From positions 372,001 through 436,000 of the forward strand of contig JAAROD010000087.1 in the NCBI GenBank assembly GCA_012274445.1: a stretch of 64,000 nucleotides of DNA. The letters run 5' to 3'. The notes under the pieces were generated by a model. The model was not told the origin of the DNA. It ran no database searches and worked only from the letters and a program-made list of their open reading frames with translations. This document shows positions 22,453-33,744 of this stretch, one piece after another. A program made the position numbers and the translations under genes. The DNA comes from Sclerotiophoma versabilis (taxonomy: Eukaryota > Ascomycota > Dothideomycetes > Pleosporales > Didymellaceae). Each line of letters opens with the position of its first letter. The stretch's first letter is position 1.

Positions 22453-24614
22453 ATGACGTCCTATAACAGTCCGCTTCTGGCGACTCCACACAACGGTCAG
22501 GCTGATGTCCCTAGTCAGCACCCCAAGATTAACCAAACACAAGGATCACACAACGCCAGCAATTACGATCTCCTGGCTCCTAGACCGGCCAGCTCTGTTT
22601 CCGAATGTTCTTCAGCAATACTGTCTTCAACGGCATACGAGCCAAGTCACCTCGAATCAGACACCACGATATCCAACTCACCCAAACGGCTTACTTCAAT
22701 TCGAACATTTTCAGGCTCCTGGATTCTGGAGATCATTGCCATTGTGATCAGTACCGCTGCTATCGTCTCAGTTATTTCTGTTTTACATCGCGAGAACGGA
22801 AGATCTCTTTCATCTTGGAAATTTGCTATCACACTCAACACAGTTATTGCTGCTCTTGGTACGCTAGCACGAACAACACTTGCATTCGCGCTGAGTGCGT
22901 GTATTGGGCAACAAAAGTGGAACTGGCTGCACCGGAAGCCAGACAGTCTTGTAGCTTGGGAAGGATTTGATGAAGCCAGTCGAGGTCCATGGGGAGGCAC
23001 ACGCTTGTTAGTGTGGTTTCGGGCAAGGTCAGTGATTTTTCGAACACACAAGTTTTTCTGGCTAATACTGAATTCAGGCATTGGGCGGCACTGGGAGCTC
23101 TAGTCACTGTGGGGACGATAGCCTTCGATCCCTTCCTTCAAGCGGTCATCAGCACCCACGGACAGTTGGATAGCATCCCAGCCAACGCAGACGCAACCAA
23201 TGGTCAGTCGTTCAGGATTGACAGTGGACTTTTAAAAAAGGTCCATTACGAACTCCTAGCTGAAATTCCACCTACACGCATGCACATCCCAACAGTTCGC
23301 AGCAAGCCGGATTTTGGCTTCATAAGTTCGGTGTGGAATGGATTTCAAAATACTTCGACCTTCCGGAACGACGCTATGGGTGCTAAGTGCAGCACCGGAA
23401 ACTGCACATGGCCTGTTTTCACCTCGGCTGCAGTCTGCAGTTCCTGCGAAGACGTCTCGAACCACATCAAGCGTCGTCAATTCTACGGCAGAAACGGCAC
23501 TAATATCCGGACATCCCCAGATATATGGGAGGCGGATTATATCAAGTTTGAACTGCCCTATGCCAACATCAGAAACCTTCTTGGATTTGCCAAACAAGAA
23601 TACCCCCCTTCAAATGTGGTCCCTGTGACTACACAGCTGACTGCAAATACGACTATCGACGCAAATAGGACCATTTCATTCCAGCATCTGGAAACGCTAT
23701 TGATGGCGTTCATAGTTATGAGAGCGTCTGGCGGCTTCCTTCGTAACCAGACCAAATGGGAGGAAACGCAACCAACCGCCACTGAGTGTGCGCTATACCT
23801 TTGTGCTAATGCCTATGAGTCAAAGAGCGGGAACAGTCTAGTGATAGAGCGCATATTAGATTCATGGGTGCAAAAGGTACCAGATTCGTATAGTTTTAAT
23901 TCTAAAGCCTTTAGCTCTGATAAGAAAGCTCAAGCCTAGGTAAAAAACTTAGACAGTAGGCTATATGATGCGCAACTCGATCAAACAGATCTCCAGCTTC
24001 TGATTCCTCAGGAAGAATTGGGACATCTTCCACCGCACGTCAGACGCGAGTTCAATGTGTCACACGCATTCATCTTCACTGCTGTTGATTTCCTCATCGA
24101 TTATACAAAAGTAGGGGACGAATCTCGGCACAACCCTTATGACGACCATCTGCACATGGGCCCACCAGACGAGACGTGGAATATGTTGGCAGCGCCGTGG
24201 CAGATCACACCCCAGCCTCCAGTCCTCGATGCCCTCTGGAGTTCGACGAACCTGACCGTTACGTTCGATAACGTCGCTAAGAGTTTAACAAACCAGATTC
24301 GCAACTCCTCGCCTGACCGACACAAAGGAGAGTTGCAAAAATGGGTGATACACGTACGAGTTGACTGGGCTTACCTCGTCTACCCCATCTCCATGCTTGT
24401 AGCTGGTATCTTACACGTGTTTCTCACCATCGTTGAGTCGACACGGCTACGTGTGCCGGTATGGAAAGAATCGGCACTGCCGACGCTACTGCAGGGCTTC
24501 GACGACGAGACGCAGAGACTGCTGAGAGGAGAGGACGAGTCTGCTCAGCGCAAAATACTGGTTCGCGTTGAACAGGATGAGAAGGATTACCTGCGGCTTA
24601 TAACTCAGCAATGA
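22453..24614 (+). pseudogene. DUF3176 membrane protein, copy 2, with an in-frame TAG
   Basis: Second tandem DUF3176 gene. Exons 22453-23027 and 23078-24614 would encode about 703 residues, but a TAG at 23937-23939 stops translation after 478. The same frame stays open beyond it for 224 codons and reads as a normal family C terminus with a final membrane helix (WAYLVYPISMLVAGILHVFL). Copy 1 has Trp (TGG) at the aligned position (AEAWVADYGPKLYD against AQA*VKNLDSRLYD). Shared segments such as AFALSACIGQQKWNWL and CSTGNCTWPVFTSAAVCSSC show recent common descent. A GTAAAA follows the stop, but the nearest AG would make a 17-nt intron, too short to be credible. Confidence 0.85.
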
Positions 24615-25516
24615 TGACATTTTAGTTATTTGGTAGAATAGAGAAACAATGATGTCAGGTTGGAATCATTCATCTTGGTCAGCTACGCAACATAAAACAA
24701 ACCCCGATCTTGTGATGCAAATGCCGCAAAGGGAGCTGGCATGCCCGACGGTCTCATCCGCTTCAGCCCGACCGGTACGATGCAGTCAGCTATTAGTCCA
24801 TTTGAGGTCACCGTCTTTACGATTGTGGCTACCTAGTTCTTATCACTGCATATTCTTCAGGTCAACACGAAATAGACATCCTCGATACCTGGCTCTGATC
24901 CCGCTAGTCACTTTATCTTGATGTAACCTCATCCGACCTTGTGCCTATATCTTTCTTCTCGGCATGTAGATCTTAGAACGCAATTATGCTGGGAGAGCCA
25001 GTTGGTCTCGTCTGCAGCACTGGAAATTGCACATGGCTATGGTTCTGCTGCATTTTGCAGCACCGGTGAAGTGTATATAATCCCCTGCAACCCAATTCAA
25101 CCCGAACAGACATCGCAGTATGGGACGAAGAAGTGCGCGCACATTCTCCCAACGCCACTGTACGACTTCAACCACGACACACACACACAGAGAGAGGTCA
25201 CTGTACTATGCGAAAGACAACAGGAACAAACCAATTACAATTGAGGAACGTGCAAATGATAGACTCGGCCTTATAGCAGTCGTGGTCGTTTATATTTTGT
25301 TCTTACCTATATTCTACTCTCCCCTTGCTGAGTGAAATGCAACGATGGGATTTATTTCCAGGGCGTGTGAATGTGCAAACCTAATACCCACGAGGTGACA
25401 GCTATCAACAGTGGTTATGTTGGGGCAGTGCATCACGATTGGTGAGTCTGCGGTCTGAACGAGTGTGTAGGGAAGGATGTAATTCGTACAGCATGCTTCA
25501 AGATGTGGATTTTATC
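24615..25516. other. Intergenic region with a possible microprotein
   Basis: This 902-bp stretch lies between DUF3176 copy 2 and the convergent monooxygenase gene. A TATATAA element at 25073-25079 sits about 40 bp ahead of an ATG at 25120 that opens a 71-codon frame (to 25335) with a hydrophobic C terminus. Its reality is uncertain and no family was recognised. Confidence 0.35.
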
Positions 25517-27459
25517 TTAGCGTCCAAACCTTACGCGCCTCCCCAGCCCTGCATACCACGCCGCGCCTGCAACTAGCGTGCTCACCGCACCCAGCAGCAG
25601 TGTGGTATTACTAACATACGTCTCCTCATGCACGCGGCCAACCCTCGTCTCCTTCTTGCCGCCTCCGAATACAACGCGACTCGCACTCTCCCGCGCTTTG
25701 CCCGCCGTCTCGAAATCGTCCCAGTCTACTTTGCTCAGCATATCCTGGTATTCAATCACGGTGCCGGACCAGTTGTTGGTGATCCTGCCCTCTTTGTTTT
25801 TATACCAGGATCCGCAGTTTGGGTCGGCGAAGCTGCTCTTCTCCAGGATGGCCTGGATGCGGGCGTTAAATGCGTCGGTGCGGGACTGCGTGGGCATCAG
25901 GCCGAGTCTGGTGTTGCGCGAGCGCGCGTCCAGGACAGCGGAGACGAGCGCGTTGAGGTACCGGCTTTGGGCTTCGATCATTAGGATGATGGAATTGTGG
26001 CCTAGGTTTGTGTTGGGGCCGTAGAACATGCCGAAGTTGGGGAGCGAGGGGACGGTGGTGCCGTATAGGGCGCTGGCGCCGCCGGACCAGATGTCTGCTA
26101 GTGAGCGCCCGTTGGTGCCGGTGATTTTGATGGGGAAGAGGAATTCGACGGTGCGGAAGCCTGTCGCCAGGACGATCATGTCGTGGTCGTGGTGGGCGCC
26201 GTTTTCGAGTTCTATTCCCGTCGCGGTGATGCGCTTGATCTTGTTGGTCTCGAGTGTTGTCTTGGGGTTGGCAATAGCAGGGTAGTAGTCGTCCGATATG
26301 ATGACCCTCTTGCATCCCGGATTATACGTCGGCGTGAGCTTCTCCCACATATCCGGCCGGTCGGGTATTTGTTTCCGCATCATGTCGCTGCACAGCGTGC
26401 GCAGCATGCCGGCGAACGCAGAGTCGCCGTCTGTTACGGCATCGTAGAAGGACTCGCGGAAGTCCATCATAACCGCGCGCTTGCGCCAGCGGACGGGCGG
26501 CAGGTAGCGGTAGATTGCGCGTTGCAGATCAGACACAGGGCCGTCCTCGCGTGGAATGACCCAGTTGGGGGAGCGTTGGTAGATGGTCAGATCCTTGGAG
26601 ACGGGGAGGATTTCTGGGATGATTTGCGCAGCGGTCGCTCCTGTGGTATGGTTAGCAGATACTCTCTCCATCTTGAGAGTGAGCAACGGACCGTTTCCAA
26701 TGATCCCGATCTTCTTGCCTTGCATGTCGTAGCTCCAGTCCCATCTCGCACTGTGTATGATCTTGCCCTTGAAGTCGTTGATTCCTTCAATGTCTGGGTA
26801 CCGGGGTTGATTAAGCTGTCCGACAGCCGAGACCAAAAAGTCGCTCTCGATCGAATAGCCGGTACTGAATTCGGCGTCTTTGCCTCCAGTCACCTTGACG
26901 TCCACCTTCCAACGAGACTTGCTGTCGTCCCATGTCGCAGCCTCGACCGAAGTGTTGAACCGTATGTATTTGTAGAGCTGGTACTTGTTTGCTACATTGC
27001 GGAGATATTCCTAGCGCACGTTAGCCAGGTTCAGGGGGGGGGTGCATTGAATGGGAAGATTTACAAGAATCTCTTCTTGACCGGGATACTCGCGCGTCCA
27101 GTCGGGGTTCTGCTCGAACGAGTACGAGTACAGGGCACTCCATACGTCACAGCAGCTTTTTCCACGTCAGTATTTATTCTGGTGTAGATACAAGCACCAC
27201 ATACCAGCCAGGGTATTTGTTATCGTGCCATGTTCCACCTATGCTCGTGGATTTCTCCAAGATGATGAAATTATGGCATTTATTGCGCTTGATCAAATCG
27301 ATAGCCATGCACATTCCTGGGTCGATCAGCTTTTGCGCGCAAAGTCCATGTAGGTCTTGATAGCTCACCAGATATACCAGCTCCAATAATGACAACTGCG
27401 GCGCTGGTGTGGTCCTTGTTCCCTACAGGAACTTCGGGCCATGGTTTTGAGCCACCCAT
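25517..27459 (-). CDS. Baeyer-Villiger-type FAD monooxygenase
   Basis: FAD- and NADPH-dependent monooxygenase of the Baeyer-Villiger type, which inserts oxygen into ketones or oxidises related carbonyls. Five minus-strand exons are read as 27459-27369, 27316-27205, 27155-27065, 27010-26692 and 26640-25517, total 578 residues. The first Rossmann motif GAGISGMCMA spans intron 1. The fingerprint FxGxxxHxxxW is present as FKGKIIHSARWDW, and the NADPH-binding motif GIIGNGATAAQ is created by the last intron join. The last 30 residues contain a hydrophobic helix (TTLLLGAVSTLVAGAAWYAGL) ending in a basic tail, suggesting a C-terminal membrane anchor. The start is the first ATG (MGGSKPWPEV); an upstream GTG in the same frame is not a fungal start. 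Substrate unknown. Confidence 0.92.
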
Positions 27460-28562
27460 ACCGAGGGGGTGTGATGTTGACACTGAGTATTATCGAGTGA
27501 GTGAAACCAAAAGTAAACAATCAACGCAGTGTCGTGCCACAACTTAGGAAGTCCCCCAACTTTAAACCCGTCCCCCCCCCCCCCCCCGCTCCGGTCCTCC
27601 GGGTCCCCCTTCTCGCGGCAATACATGCTCGACACTAGCGTCAAGCCGACAAGCAAGCAAGCGAGTGCACGCGTCAAGGCCCATTCAGGACGCGACGTAC
27701 CCCTCGCATTAACTACTCCGAGGTAAATCTAAGCACTACCTACTGGCACCTAGTGGCACCTACTGTATTCATTCATCCAGGCTGATCCAGTCCTTTCCTA
27801 CTTGGCAGTACGGTGAAAGTAAATACTGAGCATTTTCTAGTTTTGTAGTGTTGACACACACTCAGTAAGGCTTACTCATAGAGATAATAAGGGTTAATGC
27901 GGGCGTTGCCAGCAGGCTTAATTGGGGGTGGCAGGGATGAGGAGGAGTGAATTGTGGGGAGGGTGGGGCCGTGGCTGGCGGGAGCTACCTAACGTTAGTG
28001 TGGGGTCGGATACGAGGATTTCGCGCTGACTCGACAGGAGGGATTCGTGGGGAAGAGTGCGTAATTTATTCACGACGACATTCATTTATTCATTCATTCA
28101 CGGAATATCCATCCACAACAGTTTTTGACTCGTTTCAATTGTAGGGCTCAAAGTCTACCGTGCTGTCCCATCTAAGCGTCGAGATTGGTGCGTCGAGATT
28201 GGTAGCGTTGCCTCGCCACTACGGCCCCGTGCCTTTTCAACCCATGCCTTACCAGGTCGATTCCGACTGAACGCCAATTGTCTATGATACATGCCGCAAT
28301 GCTGCGAGACTAGGAAAATGAGAAAAAGCGTGCTGCCGTGAAGTGCTACCATGCCAGCCGTGTTCACCCCGCGCCATGCTCTATGCGCAATTGACGATGA
28401 AAGGAGTATACAAATGAAATGACTCGCTTTTGCTTGCTACGCAATGCAAATGAAACGTAAGGAAAATTAGGGAATCCACTTTTCGAGATCCAGATATGCA
28501 AAACACAAACGAAAAGGGTATGTCGCGAGTATGATATTAGACGTCGCAGTGCTGTTGGGGGT
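27460..28562. other. Intergenic region with C16 run and ATTC repeats
   Basis: This 1.1-kb stretch lies between the monooxygenase start and the Arf-GEF stop. It holds a run of 16 cytosines at 27572-27587 and a short ATTC/ATTT-rich array near 28079-28101. The first few hundred bases must contain the monooxygenase promoter. No gene is supported. Confidence 0.5.
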
Positions 28563-31500
28563 TTAGTTTGACTTCTGGCCTTCGTTGAGGCCCTCCTTGT
28601 GCTCAGTCAGTTGCTTGCTGTAGTCCGTGGACGGCTTTTCGGTCGGCGCCTGCTCAGCCACCTCGGGCTCATTCGCGGTAGGCTTGACGGTGTCGGCGGG
28701 TGTCGTTTCTATTGGCACACTGTCTTTGCTTGTACTCTCCTCTGCAACGTCGCTCAATTCAGAGCCGCCATCCGATTCTGGATCCTGGTATTCGAGAGAC
28801 TGATGGAAGTTCTCGGGCGTGACGGTCTGGGAAGACACATGGCGTTGCTTGACCTGCTCGGAAGACACTTGGCGACGAGGTGTGTCGTCGTTTCTTTCTG
28901 ATCCAGGGCTGATAACCGTACCGTCACTGACGCTGCCATCTCGCTCATCAGCGGACGCTAGCTCTTGCGCCTCTTGAAGCTGCTTCTTGGCCTTTAGCCT
29001 CTCCTCGGCTGTAGTGTTATGCCAGTCAGATCCAAACTGAATAACGGATGCCTTCTTGCCATGTACGGTAAAGCTGCCCTTACTCCGGTTCAGACCTTCA
29101 CTCTCTGAAGCTCCTTCGCTTGTGATGGTTGAGGCTGAGTCGCGGCCCTTGTGGCTGCGACGATGCGACGAGCTACCATGGGATTCTCGAAGAGTGCGGT
29201 GCAAGCTGCGCCTATGCTTCGTCCGCGATGCCGGTGACCCTGCCTGAGCCGCAAGATTCTGCTCTGCATCGGATTCGACAGCACCGTCTGCAGTCGGTTC
29301 TGGTGTCTTCGCCGGTATCGGATCCGATTCGATGAGTGGAGGTGTAGCATATCTAACATCGTCATCAGAATCATCGTCGGAACCTATTGTGCCATCATCA
29401 AGGGTGGAAACAGATGGTCGCTTGTCGACTGGATACATCCTAGGCGATTGCACAGAGCTGCTGGCTACAGAGCTTCGACAATCGGATGCCGGTGGGCTGA
29501 ATGAAATCGGGGGCACACTGTAAGAGCCTGAGGGGAAGGTAGGGCTCGTCTGGCGAGACATCTCAGGAGGTGTCTTGAATACACTTTCGTCAATCTCAGT
29601 GTTGCCAGAAGACTTTGTAGTCGGGCGGGCAGTGGGTCCCTCAGGGGAATGTGGCGGCTTGTGGCTGCTTGTCAGAGAGCTGGTCTTTGATGCCAGACGA
29701 GCAAGACCACTGATTTTGGATGTTTTGCTAGTAGAAGCGGGCGAGCTCTGCGCTAGCGGCGGCCGTGAAGACTCGGCTATGCGGTCGTTTCGTGCTTGTC
29801 TCTCCGTGGCACTCTGTCTCTCATCCTCAAGCTCATGTGCTAGAATATCGCGGTGGCATTTCATGCGCCAAATCTCGATGCGCGACCATTTCAATCGCGC
29901 TGACAGGCGTCCGGCTGCGTGAATGACAAGCTCTCGAGTCTTGGGTTGAATTGGCGCTAGGATCTGGAGGTGCCTGGCATCACGTAGACGTGCCTCAAGC
30001 TCCTTGATGGCATCCGCTAGCTTGTCTTCCGCTTCAGAAATCCGAGCTTGCATGGTTTGTCTCCTTGCCGTCACCACCTCTTGTGCAAACTGGTGGTCGA
30101 TTCTGCCACTTTGAACCATCACGTCGCCGGTCGCTGAAGGAATGGACGTGCCAGACTGAGATGAGTTCAAACGCCTAATGCCGCGATTCTTCTGACCTTC
30201 ATATAGGCCACCGACCATGCCTCTTGAGCGTACACCCATCGTCTCGAAAGCGGCAGTGTAATTCAAAACGCCCAACCAGTCGTTCAGGTCTTGCTCACTG
30301 TCAGCCAAGAACGTCTCCTCTCCAATCTTGGAGCACAGGGAGAAAGCATTCTTATGCCTCTTGTAGGTGTTGTCGACGAGAGCAACGGCACCGTCCATGG
30401 GTATCATGTGGTCCTGTTTGAACTCCTGCAGAGCAGGCGAGAAGACTGCAGGACCAGTCTCGCCATGCTTGACGTGCTGTTCGTGTTGAGTCATCAGGTT
30501 CTTGGCCCAACTGCTGTTGCGGAACAACGAAAGGCCTGAGCGAGTGAGAACGGCACCCCACTCTTGCCAAGGGGATCGTGCCTTTTTGCGCTTTGGATCC
30601 TTTCTCCACAATATGCCGACTTTGGTCACGGGCATCTCCACGATGCCGACGGACGTCCCGAACGGATTCTCCTGAGCAGCTTCCGACATGAAGGCCTCTG
30701 GTCTGGAACGTGACGAGACGATCTGTATGACGCCATATCTGGTGAAGGACTTGTAGATGTTCTTGGTGTCGAGTGTGGCAGCGGTGCCGAGATAGTCGTA
30801 GGGGTCGTCCAGGTTCATGACGTCCTTGATGGTAGGGCGGAGAACATCCAGCTTGCCTTCGAAGATCAAGGTATAGGGGTCGATGGGCTCCTTCTTCGCT
30901 TTACGGGCAGGATCGTTTGGGCCCTTGAGGACGGCGGTTCTCCGGCTCTTCTTCGAAGAGATGTTCTTGAGATCGACCTCGTCCTCGATGTGGATGAAGG
31001 GGGTGTAGACGATGTTGTCGTAAATGCAGCCGAGGACGTCATCGGAGACGCCCTCACAGGACGAGTTCTTGATGTAGTCGGCTCTTTGCATTTTGCGTTT
31101 GTTGTTCTTGTTGAAGAAGTCGGTGTGGAGGATGATGATGGAGAAGGAGATGAAGTAGGCTTTGTCTGGACTGGTTAGCACATGGGTGTGGGTGACGGGG
31201 GGTGTTGGAAATACCAGTGTTGATGTAGATGCCAGGGTTGCATTCGTGGTAGCGGTCGGCGAAACCTTGCAAGACTCGGTCGATCTGCTGGGTTTCCTTG
31301 GGCAGCTCGACCTGCATGAGCAGTTTCCGGATAGCCATGTCGATGGGATCGCCAAAGAAGGCAAACTTGCGCATGTAGCTTCGTAATACAGACAACAAGA
31401 ACGGGTCGTCGGTCTTGCTGAGGAAGCTGGCAATGACGCTCTTGTCTACGTTGTTGGCTTCGATTCTTTCGAGGTAGCGGCCCGGGGTCTCGCCCTCTTC

Positions 31501-33074
31501 GCGCTCGGGCATGATCAGGGTTTCCCTGCTGATGCTGAGCGAGTTCTGGTGCGAGGAGCCGGAGGTGGCAGTGTAGTTGTGGGCGGGAGAGCCATGCCTG
31601 GACGGGTGCAGGTCGTTCTGGCGAAATCGGCCGAGGCCAAACAGGTTGCTGAAGCTACTGCGGCCGGCCGTGGTGGAGGTCGAGTTCCTCCCGCTGAGGC
31701 CGTTGGGCGGGGTGGGGGACAGGTTGTCGTCGGACATGCCGCCCAGGGAGCCCATTGTCGAGGAGCGGCCACGCAGGCCCATGCGCTTGGGGGGCTGGGG
31801 GGAAGAGCGGGCGGAGCGGGCGGAGCGGGCGGAGCGGGAGGAGTCGTTGCGGTAGAGCGAGCCGCGTGCGGGCGAGGCCAGGGCCAGCGAGTTGGCAGCC
31901 AGGGCGACTTGCGAGGCGGAGGGCAGCGGCGGGGTGTGGGTGCCATTGTCGCCGTCGGTGTAGCGGCGAGCGGTCAGGGGCGGGCTGCCGGTGTGCGAGC
32001 CGGGCGAGCCGGTGCTGATGGCGCCGGTCGAGGCGCGAGGGGTGGCGGGCGCAGTGTCGGGGAACTGGGGAGGCTCGATCTTCATGGGCAGGGGGAACAG
32101 CGAGGCGCGCTGCTTGCGGCGGCCAAAGCCAAAGCGGGCGGAGCCGATGCGCTGGGGGTGCGGCGGGCGCGTGTTGGTCTCGAACGAGACGTGTCCGCCA
32201 GAGCTGCCGTCGGATCGCGACGACTCGGAGGCGCGGTGGGTCGGGGGCGCCAGGGCAGTCGTACCTTGGGCAAAGTCGCGCGCCTCGGACAGCTCGTCGG
32301 GCCGCTGCTGGGTGGTGGAGAAGCGGTCGGGGTCGTCGGCCAGCAGGCTGGCTTTGCTCTTCTTCGCGCCCAACGGGCCGGTGCGCTTCTTGTCCATGGA
32401 CTTGCGCAGGAGGCCGCCGGGCCGGTCGACGCTGGCCGGGTCGAAGGAGCGGCGGCGCAGGGAGAAGTGCTGCAGGCGGCCGCGCTTCCTGGCGGCGGGG
32501 TGCTCGTTCTCCTGCTCGTGCTCGTGCGCGGGCGCGGCGGGCGGGCGGTCGGGGTCGGGGCCCAGGAGGGCGGGCGGGGTGGTGATGATGGCGGGCGCTG
32601 CAGGGCATGGGGCGTCAGTGTCAGGGCTGCACACAGCTCTCGCAGGGGCCGTCACGTACGCTCGTTGCTGCGCTCGGCGGCGCTGGCAGGCACCGGCGGC
32701 ACCGGCGGGGCGTCGCGGGCGGCGTGCTCCTTGGCCGTCGTCGACAGCTGCGAGTCCGAGGCATGGCGGAACCTCAGCATGGAGAAGCGGCGGGGGTGGG
32801 CAGGGCGCGGCGAGGCGGGCGGGGAGTCGTGGCCGTCGCGCGAGACGGAGGGCCGCCCAAGGGCAGCGGCAGCAGCAGCGGCAGCGGCAGCCTCGACATG
32901 GCTCGACGGTGGGCGGCCGCCGTCCTCAGACACGACGGCGCGCTCGGGCGGCAGGTGGTCGGGGTCGCTGGTGCTGGTGGTGTTGGCCTTGTCGCTGCGG
33001 CGGAAGAGGCCAGCCGGGTCGAGCGTGCTCCTCCTCTTCAGGTCGTGCTCGCTGCGTCCGGGTCGGAGACGCAT
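28563..33074 (-). CDS. Sec7-PH guanine nucleotide exchange factor for Arf GTPases
   Basis: Large Arf-GEF that loads GTP on Arf-type GTPases in membrane traffic; it resembles the fungal Syt1-type proteins more than the Golgi Sec7/Gea group. Exons 33074-32660, 32597-31215 and 31165-28563 give 1466 residues. The first 490 residues are low-complexity, rich in Ser, Arg, Pro and Ala (including an Ala11 run and SARSARSARSS). The Sec7 domain (about 495-700) starts at ETPGRYLERIEANNVDKSVI and contains FFGDPIDMAIRKLL and ISFSIIILHTDFFNKNNKRKM; intron 2 cuts it at NT/DKAYF. A PH domain follows (about 775-920: TKVGILWRKDPKRKK to LNDWLGVLNYTA). The C-terminal 450 residues are Ser-rich with a coiled-coil patch. 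Divergent from ECM14. Confidence 0.9.
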
Positions 33075-33744
33075 GGTGGTGCGCGCCGGGGGCTACCGCT
33101 CATCTACGCGTGGGCGGGCTCACAGTGCAGCTCATGGCATACCGCAGCAGCAGCAGGGGGGCCGTCGGGGGGCGCTGGGTGCTCGGAGGCGCTGGATGCG
33201 CTGCTGCTCTGGGGCGCTGGATGCGCTGCTGCTCTGGGGCGCTGGATGCGCTGCTGCTCTGGTGCGCTGCTGCTCTGGCGCTCTGGTGCGCTGCTGCTCT
33301 GGTGCTGGGAGGCTCGACGGTGGCAGTCTGACGGCGGCCGGCTGGACAGAGTGAGGCGGGCGTTCGGGGCCAGCGGGACTCGGACGGGCGCCGCTGGTGC
33401 TAGGCAGTGCTGAAATGGGGAGGTGGAGGATGCGCGGGCGGCGAGGCGCGTCTTGGGGAGGCAGAGCCGGTCGGACGCTGGACGCTCGCCCTGGAGCTGC
33501 CATGCACGCACACCTGCCGCCCGCCCTGCTCGCTGCAACGTCGCCCTGTGTGTGCCCGCACCCGCGCTGCCTCGTCTCTCTCTCGTGTGCCCCTGGCCGT
33601 GCCTCGTCCGTCCGCCAGGCACCCGCGCCCATCCTCGCTGCGCGCCCCCAGCCCCGCGCCCGCAGCCGCAGCCCCAGCGTCCGGCGCCTGCTGCTGCCGC
33701 CCAGTCCTGCCTCCTCGCCGTCCCCCTACACGCCGGCCCTCGCA
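33075..33744. promoter_or_regulatory. GC-rich divergent promoter, Arf-GEF / ECM14
   Basis: This 670-bp gap between two divergent start codons is very GC-rich and carries a 25-bp tandem repeat (33188-33302). Long frames open on both strands reflect base composition and are not credible genes. Confidence 0.55.
33188..33302. repeat. 25-bp tandem repeat, three full copies plus decayed copies
   Basis: The unit GGCGCTGGATGCG-CTGCTGCTCTGG occurs perfectly at 33188-33212, 33213-33237 and 33238-33262. Shortened units containing GCGCTGCTGCTCTGG continue to about 33302. It lies in the divergent promoter region of the Arf-GEF and ECM14 genes. Confidence 0.95.

Noticed and set aside
23937..23956. Possible tiny intron removing the TAG in DUF3176 copy 2
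   Set aside because: GTAAAA..GACAG would be a 17-nt intron, far below the smallest (48 nt) seen here, and would not remove the TAG itself.
26183..27187. Plus-strand frame of 334 codons opposite the monooxygenase gene
   Set aside because: It is antisense to an intact Baeyer-Villiger-type gene and crosses three of its introns; no domain.
31549..33354. Long plus-strand frame (about 600 codons) opposite the Arf-GEF gene
   Set aside because: It lies antisense to the Sec7/PH gene in a very GC-rich area and is Gly/Arg/Ala-rich with no domain. The minus-strand frame carries the recognisable domains.
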